Positions 47,501 to 56,999 of a stretch of 64,000 bases of DNA are shown here, piece after piece; the stretch's first letter is position 1; the number at the start of each line of letters is the position of its first letter. The DNA is from Echinococcus granulosus (Eukaryota > Platyhelminthes > Cestoda > Cyclophyllidea > Taeniidae), in contig NW_020170385.1 in assembly GCF_000524195.1 (NCBI RefSeq), positions 1,476,033 to 1,540,032 on the forward strand. Direction: 5' to 3'. The notes below the pieces were generated by a model. That model worked only from the letters and a program-made list of their open reading frames with translations, had not been told where the DNA came from and made no database searches. A program made the position numbers and the translations under genes.

Positions 47501-50500
47501 CCTGCTTTACAATATGGTCCATGCACCCATAGTTTCCACAAAGGGACTCTTAAATGAATTTATCGTTGTACAAACCACTTTTTCTCATTTGTTTGTATAT
47601 ATTCAAGAATCTTAAGTAATTTCGTAAAAACACAATCAACCTCATCTTACCGACTAAACCCGGAGTTTAAATGCAGCTGTGTTTAATGACTTAATGCTCT
47701 GTATCAACTGAAGTGATTTTATACCCTCCAAGCCGTAACTTAGTCTTGCCATTCAATTAGAATAGGCAAATTCACAACTAATGCTTGAAAATCGACAAAC
47801 ACTATGGAACTGCGCCGATAACTTTCCTTACAAAATGTTGATTTCACATAAGTTAGCTAATACTCAACTTTAGGTTAGCATTCCAATTAATGTGGATGAT
47901 GTGACGCGATTATTTTCAATTTTCGCTCTTAGACTTACCACGGTAGACGTCTGCTTCAAAAAACGAACTTACATCAGTATGACTAGCGTGCTTGGTCTCA
48001 TTTTTTGCCTTCAGACTATGAAATTTCTTGATGACTCGGGAGGAGGACGGCTGGTTGGTGCACGGAAGAGCACCACCCCAAGACTACAGTCTGCTTCCCG
48101 TGGCATCGGCAAAGCAATAAAAGAAGCGGTGGAAGGCCTGTCTAAACATTGTCAGGATATTGAAGAAAAGATGAAGGAAAAGTAAGCCAGTAGCCTTTCA
48201 TGTGCGATTTAGTCGCACATGTGTAAGCTGTTCTAGCTAAAGTGGAATTATTTCGGCAATTTTTTTCGGGAAAGTAGGTTCATTATTTATGTAATTAAGG
48301 ATTCTTTCCATTCCTCTTCATTTTCTGCTTTGTCCGAAATGCTGTCAACGCCGATATGATAGCAATAAAGTACCCAACATTAATTTTTTAGAAGACTATT
48401 TTTCATAGAAGTGTAAAGGGTCTCTTTTATACCTCCTCCACGTTATATTTCCCACTCTTTGAAGCGGTTACCACAGGAACCTTAATCCTTTTATGCTACA
48501 AAATCAGATAAAAATTGTTGCTAAAAAACTATCATTTTAGTTTGTGGTGCATGGTTTTTACTCGATGTCATATTATGTGAAGTCAGATTTGGGAGTATGC
48601 CGTTTCAGTTTTCTCCGTTTTATCCGTTAAGGTACAAACCTGACAAAGGGAGTATCACTAAAAATTTCTTTAAACCGTATGCAACAAAGCAAAGCGCATT
48701 CCCGATCAAATCGGACTTTTTTGTAAAGTGTAAAAAACACTGCACTGTATTTATTTAATTGTAAACAAGTACATGTTTTTTGTGCATACAGCTTGAACCC
48801 CGGTTCACCCTATAATTCTGTCCGAATGTCGCGGATTTATAAACCACTAAAAAGCTTTCGGTTGGTACTTAGCTAACATAAAATGGTGAATGTGGAGATG
48901 TCTGTAACTCCAGAAATGCGTTTTAGTTGATGGCTAATACCTGCACTTTCTAGAGAGCAGTTCTCTCGCTCAATCTTGCCCGATTGGCCATGCCAGCAGA
49001 TGCACTCTAACTCTATTAATAACTTCTTGAAGATCAATTGATATAAGTAGGCGCAAATGAAATCACTGACACACAAATCAGAGGTAGACTCATCCCCATG
49101 GCAGCCTCTGGTCTATACCCACCGGGTATGTACACGCTCACCGTGCCTCTTCTGTGTACTTATTACGTCGGTTGTTAAAGGGGTCTACTCTAAAATCTTT
49201 ATCACTTATCTGGTTGGAGGCTTCGGAAGGATACAGGGCCTCAGCCACTAAAAATCCGAGTTTGCAACTAGTGGTGACCAAGTTTATAACAATCAATCAT
49301 TTCAGTCAAGAGTGTTAAAATTTTGGCAATTCCATTGTGGTTTCACAGAAGTTTAGTTACTCGTTCCCCACCGTTCGACCCCACTAGTGAAAGAATTAGT
49401 CACAATGACAATGAATTCTAACAAAAGTTACTCCAATGTTTATTTCAAGGATTGGATAAATCCCGGGTGAAGGTGTGTTTTAGAAGAACTATTTTGAAGA
49501 AGGTGTTAATTAAGCACATTGTATGCCACCATTTATTTGACTCTTTTCTCTGATGGCTTTCATTTTACAGCAGTCACATTTAGAGACTTCTCAGTTCGTA
49601 CACTTCATTTGTGGTTTGCTTTTACTTTTGAGATTGCGCATCGAAAGTCTCTGTGTGAAGGCTGTGTTAACTAATGCCGACCCCTCAGAGATACCGTTTG
49701 ACAGCGTGGCAGTACCACCGTTGGTTCAGCCTGGCCCACCTTCCCGACGACCTGAGGCGATGCCACCGACAGCGAGCATTTACGAGCGTCTCATCGCTAG
49801 CCATCGCCTCTGGCGCCTCGTTCCCTTCAACTTTGAACGGCGCCCCGGCATGAGAGTGAACATTCCCGATGGCATGGTCGACTGGAAGGTAGGCCTTTGC
49901 AAATTCCTCTCTCCTCCCCTTGTGTATTTGCTCTCTGTCGTTGTCTGTAAATTTGTCCATAAGCGTTGATTCCATAATTTTTCTAAATCACTATCACCCT
50001 TTACACACTAGGTATATCAATTTATTGTTTAGAAATATAGTTTAAATTCAAGTTCACATAAAACAAAAACCGACTGTCAAAGTTCAATGAATTTGGTGAC
50101 AACTGCATAGTTTTAACTCCTTTTTTAGGTTCCTTATCCAGAATACAGGCCTTTTATTGCAAATGCTGATAGAATCGCCTATCCATATCCCGAGATCGAG
50201 GACGGTCCTGAAGTGTAATTCTCCATTTTTTTCGCAAATGTAGTTGAAGCCATCGATTTATGATCCTCTAGATAAAACCAGTACAAGTCTCACTAACGGC
50301 TTTGTGCATTTGTATTTCATACATTTTTTCTCATGTGCAACTGCGACTTTTTGCTTTGTCTAATTCTACGCAGAAGTGAATGTTCTTTACAAGATGTGGG
50401 AAGTGGCTCTACCTCATACCTTATTACTATATCCGGCATGTGAAAGCGTAACTCCTGCCTTCTGTTTAATTATGGTATCGCCACTCAATGGGCAGCGATC

Positions 50501-51597
50501 CAACCAAACTGCATTACAACACCTACGATGCACCGCAGGGTGTGTCGCGCTGCTGTCTTAAGGGGCGGGTGCGTGTGTCGCGTGGGCCTTCAGAACCTCG
50601 CGGCCTCCCTCTCAATCCCCGAGGCCGTTCGGGCCTGGGAGGAAAGGGCATGCTCCCGCACTGGGGTCCCAATCATGTCATTATTCTCGCTTTTACGCGA
50701 TCTGGTACATCTCCGGCTGATTTCCAGGTGGCAGTTCTTGACAGGCATCAGTGCTCCTGCCTCCCGTGGGCATGTGATGACTTTACCTCAGCTACTTACT
50801 GCCAATCAGTACAGCAAGCGTTAAAAACATTTTTCTTGACAGTTTTTTGTAGACCATCGGGAATCATGCGACTTTCGCGGTTGTGCTGCTAAAGTTATGC
50901 GCGACTTTTTGCTGCAAAGAACCACTAGTCTTTATAGCAATGCAAACTCCGAACTTGAATCAATCAAAGATACATTGATTTACTCTATAAATGAAATGGA
51001 AATATCTCTGGTATGTTTTGTTTTGTCTATTCTTTAAGAGGTGTAATTGTCAAAAATTTACATTAGTTTTACAAGCCTTTATTTTGCCATTTTAGATTAG
51101 TGATGACTTCTTGGATGACCATTTGAATGCAGATCACGCTTGGATTGAAGCAGTGTGCATTAACTTCCATAGCAAAGGCCAAGCTCCTTTTCACACAGAC
51201 GCAACAAAGGTTAGGCTACCATAATTTCCTTCGAACTCGATTAAGCGCTTTATAAAGCTTGAAATACGTGTATGCTCTAAGGATTGGATGCGTATCTAGG
51301 CTATAGTTAATAATGTTATTTTGGATCTAATGATGATGCAAATTAACTTTAAATATTATCCGATAAAAATACCGCACTTTAAGAATAATTATGAAGTACC
51401 TTATGTTGTACAGTCATTCATTGTTTTATCCGAAAGAAATAAACCTCCCATTTTTCAATGGATTTCCTTTATAGCTCTTCCTGGAGGATTCAAAGGTTGA
51501 GTCAGCACGTTGGTATGATTTTAAAGGACCCATTAATCTGCGATCCAGCCATGAGTCACTTTTGATTGAGTTGCTGCAACATCATGGCAAAGTCTAG
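32327..51597 (+). CDS. TRPM2-like cation channel with C-terminal NUDT9-H domain (TRPM_PZQ type)
   Basis: Recognised exons: 32327-32452, 33072-33229, 33746-33909, 34621-34878, 35027-35170, 36941-37278, 37771-37886, 37922-38071, 38141-38203, 38419-38569, 38830-39135, 39288-39521, 39606-39983, 40452-40564, 40670-40770, 41305-41530, 42221-42325, 42476-42606, 42650-42719, 43057-43185, 43395-43514, 43747-43926, 44306-44429, 44500-44613, 45238-45364, 45524-45738, 46916-47349, 48015-48181, 49633-49888, 50129-50214, 50496-50773, 50853-51010, 51096-51209, 51475-51597 (about 1,985 codons). Domain order: TRPM homology regions, pre-S1, six transmembrane helices with pore loop, TRP helix, coiled coil, NUDT9-H. 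At least one small exon is missing between the first two (phase break), and exons near the N-gap and at 40.2-40.4 kb are unresolved. A GC-rich open frame at about 35333-35583 may be one more exon. TRPM2-type channels are Ca2+-permeable and gated by ADP-ribose; a related flatworm channel is the praziquantel receptor. Orthology to TRPM_PZQ rather than a paralogue is not settled. Confidence 0.94.
35955..36054. other. Assembly gap (100 N)
   Basis: Exactly 100 undefined bases, the usual placeholder for a gap of unknown size. It falls in the TRPM gene between recognised exons ending 35170 and starting 36941, where about 80-100 residues of the family's homology region are unaccounted for. Confidence 0.99.
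37447..37530. repeat. Inverted repeat in a TRPM intron
   Basis: atgtgaactgggtgtat at 37447-37463 faces atacacccagtcacat at 37515-37530. The arms are complementary apart from one unpaired A, with a 51-base loop. It could fold as an RNA hairpin or be the ends of a very small foldback element. Confidence 0.65.
40565..40669 (+). other. Predicted GC-AG intron of the TRPM gene
   Basis: Protein alignment across the pre-S1 region (WGYEK then EPIGGAMFCTLLLGKL against WAQSQ then DCIAAALACSKILKEL, same length) puts the exon end after AAG at 40564. The intron then starts gcaggc and ends tatag at 40669. No GT in the neighbourhood keeps both phase and alignment. Confidence 0.5.
42221..45364 (+). CDS. TRPM transmembrane core: pre-S1, S1-S6 and pore
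   Basis: Pre-S1 is at 42221-42325. S1 spans exons 42650-42719 and 43057-43185 (APVTRFLYNT then IFYVAFLILFSNMIL). S2 ends LLLEELKQ, and S3 begins GWNKLD (43395-43514). S4 is FFVRLMYIFSFS followed by LGPKLIMINRM (43747-43926). S5 is at 44306-44429, the pore helix and filter at 44500-44613 (AYFQMLGNFGLDIL), and S6 LLMLNLLVATFT at 45238-45364. The Glu/Gln pair of S2 and Asn/Asp pair of S3 that bind cytosolic Ca2+ in TRPM2/4/8 are all present. A luminal pair of cysteines (GSCRDDDLC) lies in the pore turret as in TRPM2. Confidence 0.95.
45524..48181 (+). CDS. TRPM TRP helix, post-TRP linker and C-terminal coiled coil
   Basis: The TRP helix reads TYFWSYQRYEMIQECVDRP (human TRPM2 IWKFQRHDLIEEYHGRP) and is followed by PFTLLWYIGEIVY. 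Exon 46916-47349 opens with LMKWEFMKA (TRPM2 LLSWEIYLKE), passes a Gly/Ala/Ser-rich spacer and gives EKFYTLSSQVEKI with FENRLDRIIGMVKRI, the coiled-coil helix. Exon 48015-48181 adds GIGKAIKEAVEGLSKHC, linking to NUDT9-H. The position that is Tyr in TRPM2 and TRPM8 (QEY, EEY) is Cys here. Confidence 0.92.
49633..51597 (+). CDS. NUDT9-H (ADP-ribose pyrophosphatase homology) domain of the TRPM channel
   Basis: Six exons encode a NUDT9-like domain: PDGMVDWKVPYPEYRPF, then SEPRGLPLNPRGRSGLGGKG (NUDT9 NGRPRNPAGRTGLVGRG), HWGPNH (RWGPNH), FQVAVLDRHQ, LPW, a Nudix-box segment, DDHLNADHAWIEAVCINF (DDPRNTDNAWMETEAVNY), SARWYDFKGPINL and SSHESLLIELL, ending in TAG at 51597. Intron 50774-50852 lies inside the Nudix box. 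In the box, NUDT9's LPGG and REFGEE correspond to LPWA and RDFLLQ, so the metal-binding glutamates are missing. An AATAAA follows 36 bases after the stop. Confidence 0.93.
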
Positions 51598-51632
51598 TGC
51601 ACAATGCTCATTTTTTCCGACACAAAATCCAT

Positions 51633-51638
51633 AATAAA
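51633..51638 (+). terminator. Polyadenylation signal of the TRPM gene
   Basis: AATAAA, 36 bases after the TAG stop at 51597. The position is typical of a short 3' UTR. Confidence 0.45.
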
Positions 51639-52077
51639 TACATAATTCTTGTTTACCTATGGTATTAGAATTGATGTATCAATGAAACTTTCTATCAGCA
51701 TTGTATTTCATCTGCACTGAGTATTCTACTGTTTTATTGGAACATTTTTTGATGTCTCAAGAACGATTCATCGCTTTAGCACTTTAAAAATAACGGGAAT
51801 TTTGATTGGTTTGTTCACTTGAACTGTACAATCGGACCTACCGATAAATGGTGTCATAGCCCATTCCGATGTTATAAAGGGTAGTTGATAAAATGCTAGA
51901 GGTGGGAACCGGTTATTTAAAAACAGCATGTTCCACTTAAACTGTCTTAGAAGTTATAATTAGAAATCATCTGTCGTCCTCTCAGCAAATAATATCTGTT
52001 CGGTCATTTGTTGAGTGTTTTCTGAGGTTCCCCATCCCTGTTCTTTTGTTTCTGTGGAGATTAGGGTACTTGCAGGC

Positions 52078-52673
52078 TCAGTTTGATCCATAGAGATGCT
52101 GATAAAATCGCCTGAGACCTCGTTCACGTAAGGAGCGGCTCAACACACCGTGTATGATTACAACCCCAACGAAGGGGACCATCTATATTAAGGTAAAGAG
52201 AATTCATCTTCTTGGCAGCTTATATCACCTAATCTTACATTCTCTATTAATACACATGAAAAAATAAATATAAACAATTTTTCCGTCTTACCACTCTCAA
52301 ACAAAGCTCAAACTGCATTTCCATGTGCAATTCCAAATCATCTCCTATCGTGATTAGTTTTTTAACGATGCGATTGATGTCCTCCTGACTTACAGCGCTG
52401 TTTATGGTAGATACTTCCTGAAATTTAATTTATTTAGATTAAGAAAACCAATGGTCATTACTAAATAAGTAAAACTTTGTAAATCACTTCAAAGTTTGTC
52501 TATCCTTAGGTGGATAAGGCTTGAGTTTTAGTTCGCGGTTGTCTTGTAGAATAAAACTTTACCGGTTTTATGAGAACCAGTCATATGTTTTTGGAAATTA
52601 TATGGAAATTGACTATGTTTTTTAGCTCGATTTTGATACTTGCACAAGAACATCAGAAGGAACTTACTTTCAT
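52078..52673 (-). CDS. Candidate BH3-only-like protein with C-terminal hydrophobic anchor
   Basis: Three short exons in phase: 52673-52668 (ATG AAA before gtaagt), 52417-52292, and 52182-52078 (stop TGA). The predicted product has 78 residues. The middle exon contains RIVKKLITIGDDLELHMEMQ, fitting the BH3 pattern (hydrophobic, x3, Leu, x2, hydrophobic, Gly-Asp-Asp/Glu) and resembling BAX KRIGDELDSNMELQ and BAK RQLAIIGDDINRRYDSEFQ. The last exon gives MVPFVGVVIIHGVL, hydrophobic enough for a membrane anchor, then a basic tail. BH3-only proteins trigger mitochondrial apoptosis by binding BCL-2-type grooves or activating BAX/BAK. It lies tail-to-tail with the TRPM gene, 480 bp away. The BH3 exon is well supported; exon 1 is only two codons and uncertain. 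The exon could instead belong to a full BAK/BAX-like gene, but I found no BH1/BH2 exon downstream of it. Confidence 0.5.
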
Positions 52674-55600
52674 CCTCTTTCGCCGCACCGTTACGTCAAT
52701 TAGTCAGCTGCACGGTTGTTTTAATCATTATGGGGAAGGCATGTAACCAATGGGTGATGGGTACCACTTTTCCACTGATTGGGCGAGAAGGTGCGCATGA
52801 AAATTCTATTGGTCAATAAAAGCGTGATTTTTACCCAATAAAACATCGCATTGGCAATTTAACGTTTAGTGACTGTATATTATGAAAATGTACCAGAATT
52901 CCTATAGTTATTTTAATATTAGAAAAAGATCCACCAATTTAAAAAGGTGCTTAATTTGAAAACTTGGGTTTTTGATCAATCTCATTATTCCATGTGTAAC
53001 TATAATTCGAAGGTGTCAAAGAAGACGCCGTCAGTGATAGGTGATAAAAGCATGGTTACTTTCATTTTACCAGATGTTCAAAAGCTCTGATCAGCATTGC
53101 TGTACTTAGGCTTTTTTAATCTCATTTGCCTTTACTACCAAGAACAAATTATTATTGTTTGCCTGCTAATTAGATGTTTTCTGGTTCAAAAATTACTCCC
53201 CAATTTTTGTAGAAATAACATTATTTATTGTAGATTGCAAATTTATAGTCTTAATGGGATTTGCATGCTCGATGTTGTGTAATTTCAATGTCATCCTCAT
53301 CACTTCCATTTACATAGTTTGTATTGATTTCACAATACACAATTGCTTATCAAGGCAACTCTAAAAGTACATAACGAAAATTTTGACCTTTATTAATGAC
53401 GAGAAATTATATTCAAGCATGTTATCGCGCTTATTCCACCCTTTTCACTTGGAAACCTGCCCCTTAAGATGGACACATTACAATGCTACCGCTTTCCCCG
53501 ATATGATAATTAGGTGTCTGGACGTCCTAAATTAAAAACACTGAGTCTAATAGAGCGAGTGTGTGTGGCCCGATGAGCAGCCCTATTTGAGTTGCTAGGG
53601 CAGTGTGGGATTCCTTTAGACAGGATAAAGAAGGCCAGCAACCGGGCAATTGGTGCACTTTAAGGACAAAATCGGAGTAGCTTCCTGAGGCAGTGTTGAG
53701 GCAGCGCAGACAACAGAGCTTGTTGCTTACTCAATTTTTCGCTAGAATGGACATTGAAACACGCTTGAAAAACTATTTAATCCGAAAGGTCGATGAAATC
53801 GCAACCGGACCGTTGATGCAGCATTCAATCAATTAAGTGGTAGTAATTCTGCAGTGAAGTATTGCAAATTCTGTCTCGATTTTCTTACTTTAAGTCGGCA
53901 ATTAATCTGTTAAAGGAAAGAATTCAAAAAATGTTAGAAAAGTCTTGGGAAAAATAAAATAATACCAGTTATCACCCCTAAACATGAAATCTAAAGTGGG
54001 TTGCCATTTTGAAGTATGTATAACGATTCCCTGATATTCTGAAATATTTACTAGTAACCTTAGGGATGATAAAAACTTGGCTTTTGGGTGTTTTAAGTTG
54101 ACCGTTATTACTACATTTTACTCAAAAATATTTTAAACGACGTGGCATGTTAGTTATAAATTGAAAGTAACTCACTTCGAGGAAAACCATGCCTATGATG
54201 CATAAAATTTACTATTTATGTTTAATTCTAGGCGCCGAAAGCTTATTCATAGTTAAATGGTAAAACGGCACACATTTTCGTTTATATTGGAGTCAGTAAC
54301 GTCTTTGATAGCACCTTTATTTCTCATCTACTTATTGGCATTTCTTCATTCTGAGCTTGACATTTTCACCGATCAACACCTAAAGATTAGGCAAAACATT
54401 TAATAGACATTTTAAATTAGTGCTAACGATTATATAACATTTGAATGTTAGGGTGAACATGATTACAATCGACAAATTAAACGAGAATATTACACCATTC
54501 TCGAATACCAGAAATTTCACAAATTACGGGATTGTGTTTGTGCTCATTTTTACGAAAGGGAAGAATGTGTGACCGAACCCACCTTTAGTTGTTCCAAATT
54601 ATCAAGAAAGAGTTTCGTGAGCCATGAGGTCAAGTGTGTCATGAAAGAAGAGGAAGAGGGGGAGGTGGAGGGAAAGGCTGACTGACACACGGTGTTGCAC
54701 ACTCGTAAAGTGGCGTTCTGTAGGGAGGAAAAGTGGGGAGAGTGGCTCCTTCCAGGTTTGGCAGAAGCAAATTTGATCACCACTGCCCCTCCCCAAGGCG
54801 ACCGTAATGAAGTCATTGAGGTCAAACGCTGCCTTCTTCAGTAATTCACCCCCTCGGCCCCAAACACGACTGCACGTGTGTAGCCCTAATGCGAATTCCG
54901 AATCAGAGTTTAATCCTTTCCATGCAACACGCATTTGATTTTCTACCATATCCTTGTCAATTCATTTTGGAAAATGAGACATCGCTTTAACTCAGGTAAA
55001 TGAAAATAACTGTTGAATGGTCTAAAAAACCTTGTTTGTTAAAATTAGTTTATCATCTCAGGCCGCCTTCGTCGTAACCAAATTGCGTTGCAATGATAAC
55101 TCAATTATTTTTTAATTGAGTTAATTTTAATTTGGATAATGGGCCACTGAGGTGCTCCGCTAATGTATCGCTGCCTGTCATTTAAATAAGATGAATTTAA
55201 GGTTAAGTATACATTCTCTTAATGGTAATAAACTTGTGCAAAAGGGATTGACCTTCAGATTATAAAGGAGATAGAAGTGGGAGGCCTCGTTACAGGCAGG
55301 TGTTCTGCCGAAAATCACACTTCCTCGACCTCTTTTGATCATCCTTCCAGAAGACATAAATTCCACCTGTTCGCCCCCTACCCCCTAGCAGGTCATTTGC
55401 AATCTCCGTATACCCCTCCTTTTAGCTCATTTCCACCCACCAGTAGAACCGGATACCTTTTCTCGTAAAGTAGCATAGGAAATTGATGAACTGTTGCAAA
55501 TATTATTAACTTTTATCAAGTTTTAGCATCTTCTTTTAAATATGCCTCAGGATCTATTACTTTTACTTAATAAAAAAGCTTAAACCTTTATTTATACTAA

Positions 55601-56999
55601 TGTTAGAGAGTCGGTGAGATTTGTTATTTAGGTAATTTGCTAAAAATCTTTTCATCTATTTAGCTCAGCTGTGTTTCATGGTGTAAAATTTCTACTGTTT
55701 TAGCTCCATTAGCTCATATTTGCTTTTTTATCACGGGGTATTTCACCTTTTATTATTAAATTTGTAAGACAAATGAATATTTTAAAGTTTTTCTACAAAA
55801 TATTTTTACGATGAGAGCATGCCCATTCGTATCTGTGCTTTTTCGGTCAGCATTTGCAAAGTTAGCCACCTATTTTTAAGGAAGGACACACACACCACAG
55901 ACAAATGAAAATCAGTCATGCCACACATCATCTCAAGCAAGTATCGCAATTGGACATATGTTAGGTAAAAGAAAGTGTCGTTTCACTCAAATGGGTAGTA
56001 CCGTAAGTAAAAATGCCAAGTGAATTCAGAGTAGAAAATATTCCCAAAATAAGGACCTGTTTAAATACATTTGCTGCATATCATGACACTGTGACTTTTA
56101 CCGCATTGTATTCCTTCCCACAAATAGTTGGGAAAGTTTATGTTCAATACCAAACCTCGCTTAGAGGCATCATAAATTGCGTGCTGATTTGTTCACGTTC
56201 CAAAAGAGGATATGCATCAAACCGCACTTTTAAAGTGACACTGTCTGTTCTGCTCTAATTGATTAGTCAAATTCAAGCCGTCTCTCACTAAAAGACTTTA
56301 TGCATAGAATGATTTCATTGAAGCTATTACAAGCTCGGTTTGAACAAGGACGTACCGGTGGCATTTAGGTCAAATAATTTTAATTAAAGGTTAATACAAA
56401 TCCACATCTTGAAAATAGCTTATATTTTGAAAATAAAGAGGCTATAAAAGACCTTGGGTTTGACTGAAAACTTGCGAGGTGTATATTTTCTCTTGATTTG
56501 ATGGGCATACACAGGGTGTTCAGTTGCAATCCATAATAGTTTTCACTCATCCAGTGGTTAAAAGTTGCTTTTTACAAGATAAAACAGAGGGTTTTTTAGT
56601 TGCTTTTTTTCTTTTAGGAGCATGGAGTATCTCATTTTACAAAAATTAGTGCAGCTCGGTAAATCAGGAGTAACAGGTATTCTAAGGGAATAATTATTCA
56701 TCGGAAAAATTTCATCTAGTTTCTTTAATATGGTCGGTAAGAATTGCTGCTCAATTTCATTCAATAGCTACAGCTTTGGTGATGTGGGCTATTTGACTAA
56801 TTAGTTTAGCTCGAATCTCCTTGACTGGGATTGGATTAAAAATTTTGGATCATGAATGTTCTCCTGATCTCAGTATGTAGCCATATTCGTTGCAATGACC
56901 CCTCTGACTGTTTGTGTCAAAAACGCTCTTAGATTTTCCAATGAGGAACTCGTAACAAAATCAAAATCATTTTGACCCTGCATTTAGATGTAAATCCCG
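52674..56999. other. AT-rich non-coding region
   Basis: Mostly AT-rich sequence without supportable exons. A moderately GC-rich patch at 53550-53760 is followed by a 39-codon frame from 53748 that I cannot identify. A patch at 54550-54950 is open on the minus strand in two frames (see findings). Nothing else recognisable. Confidence 0.4.
55098..55122. repeat. Perfect 9-bp inverted repeat
   Basis: aactcaatt and aattgagtt are separated by seven bases. This short AT-rich hairpin in non-coding DNA may be chance. Confidence 0.4.

Noticed and set aside
54602..54949. 115-codon minus-strand frame with a Met start
   Set aside because: It has no similarity and overlaps another open frame on the same strand; composition is the likely cause.
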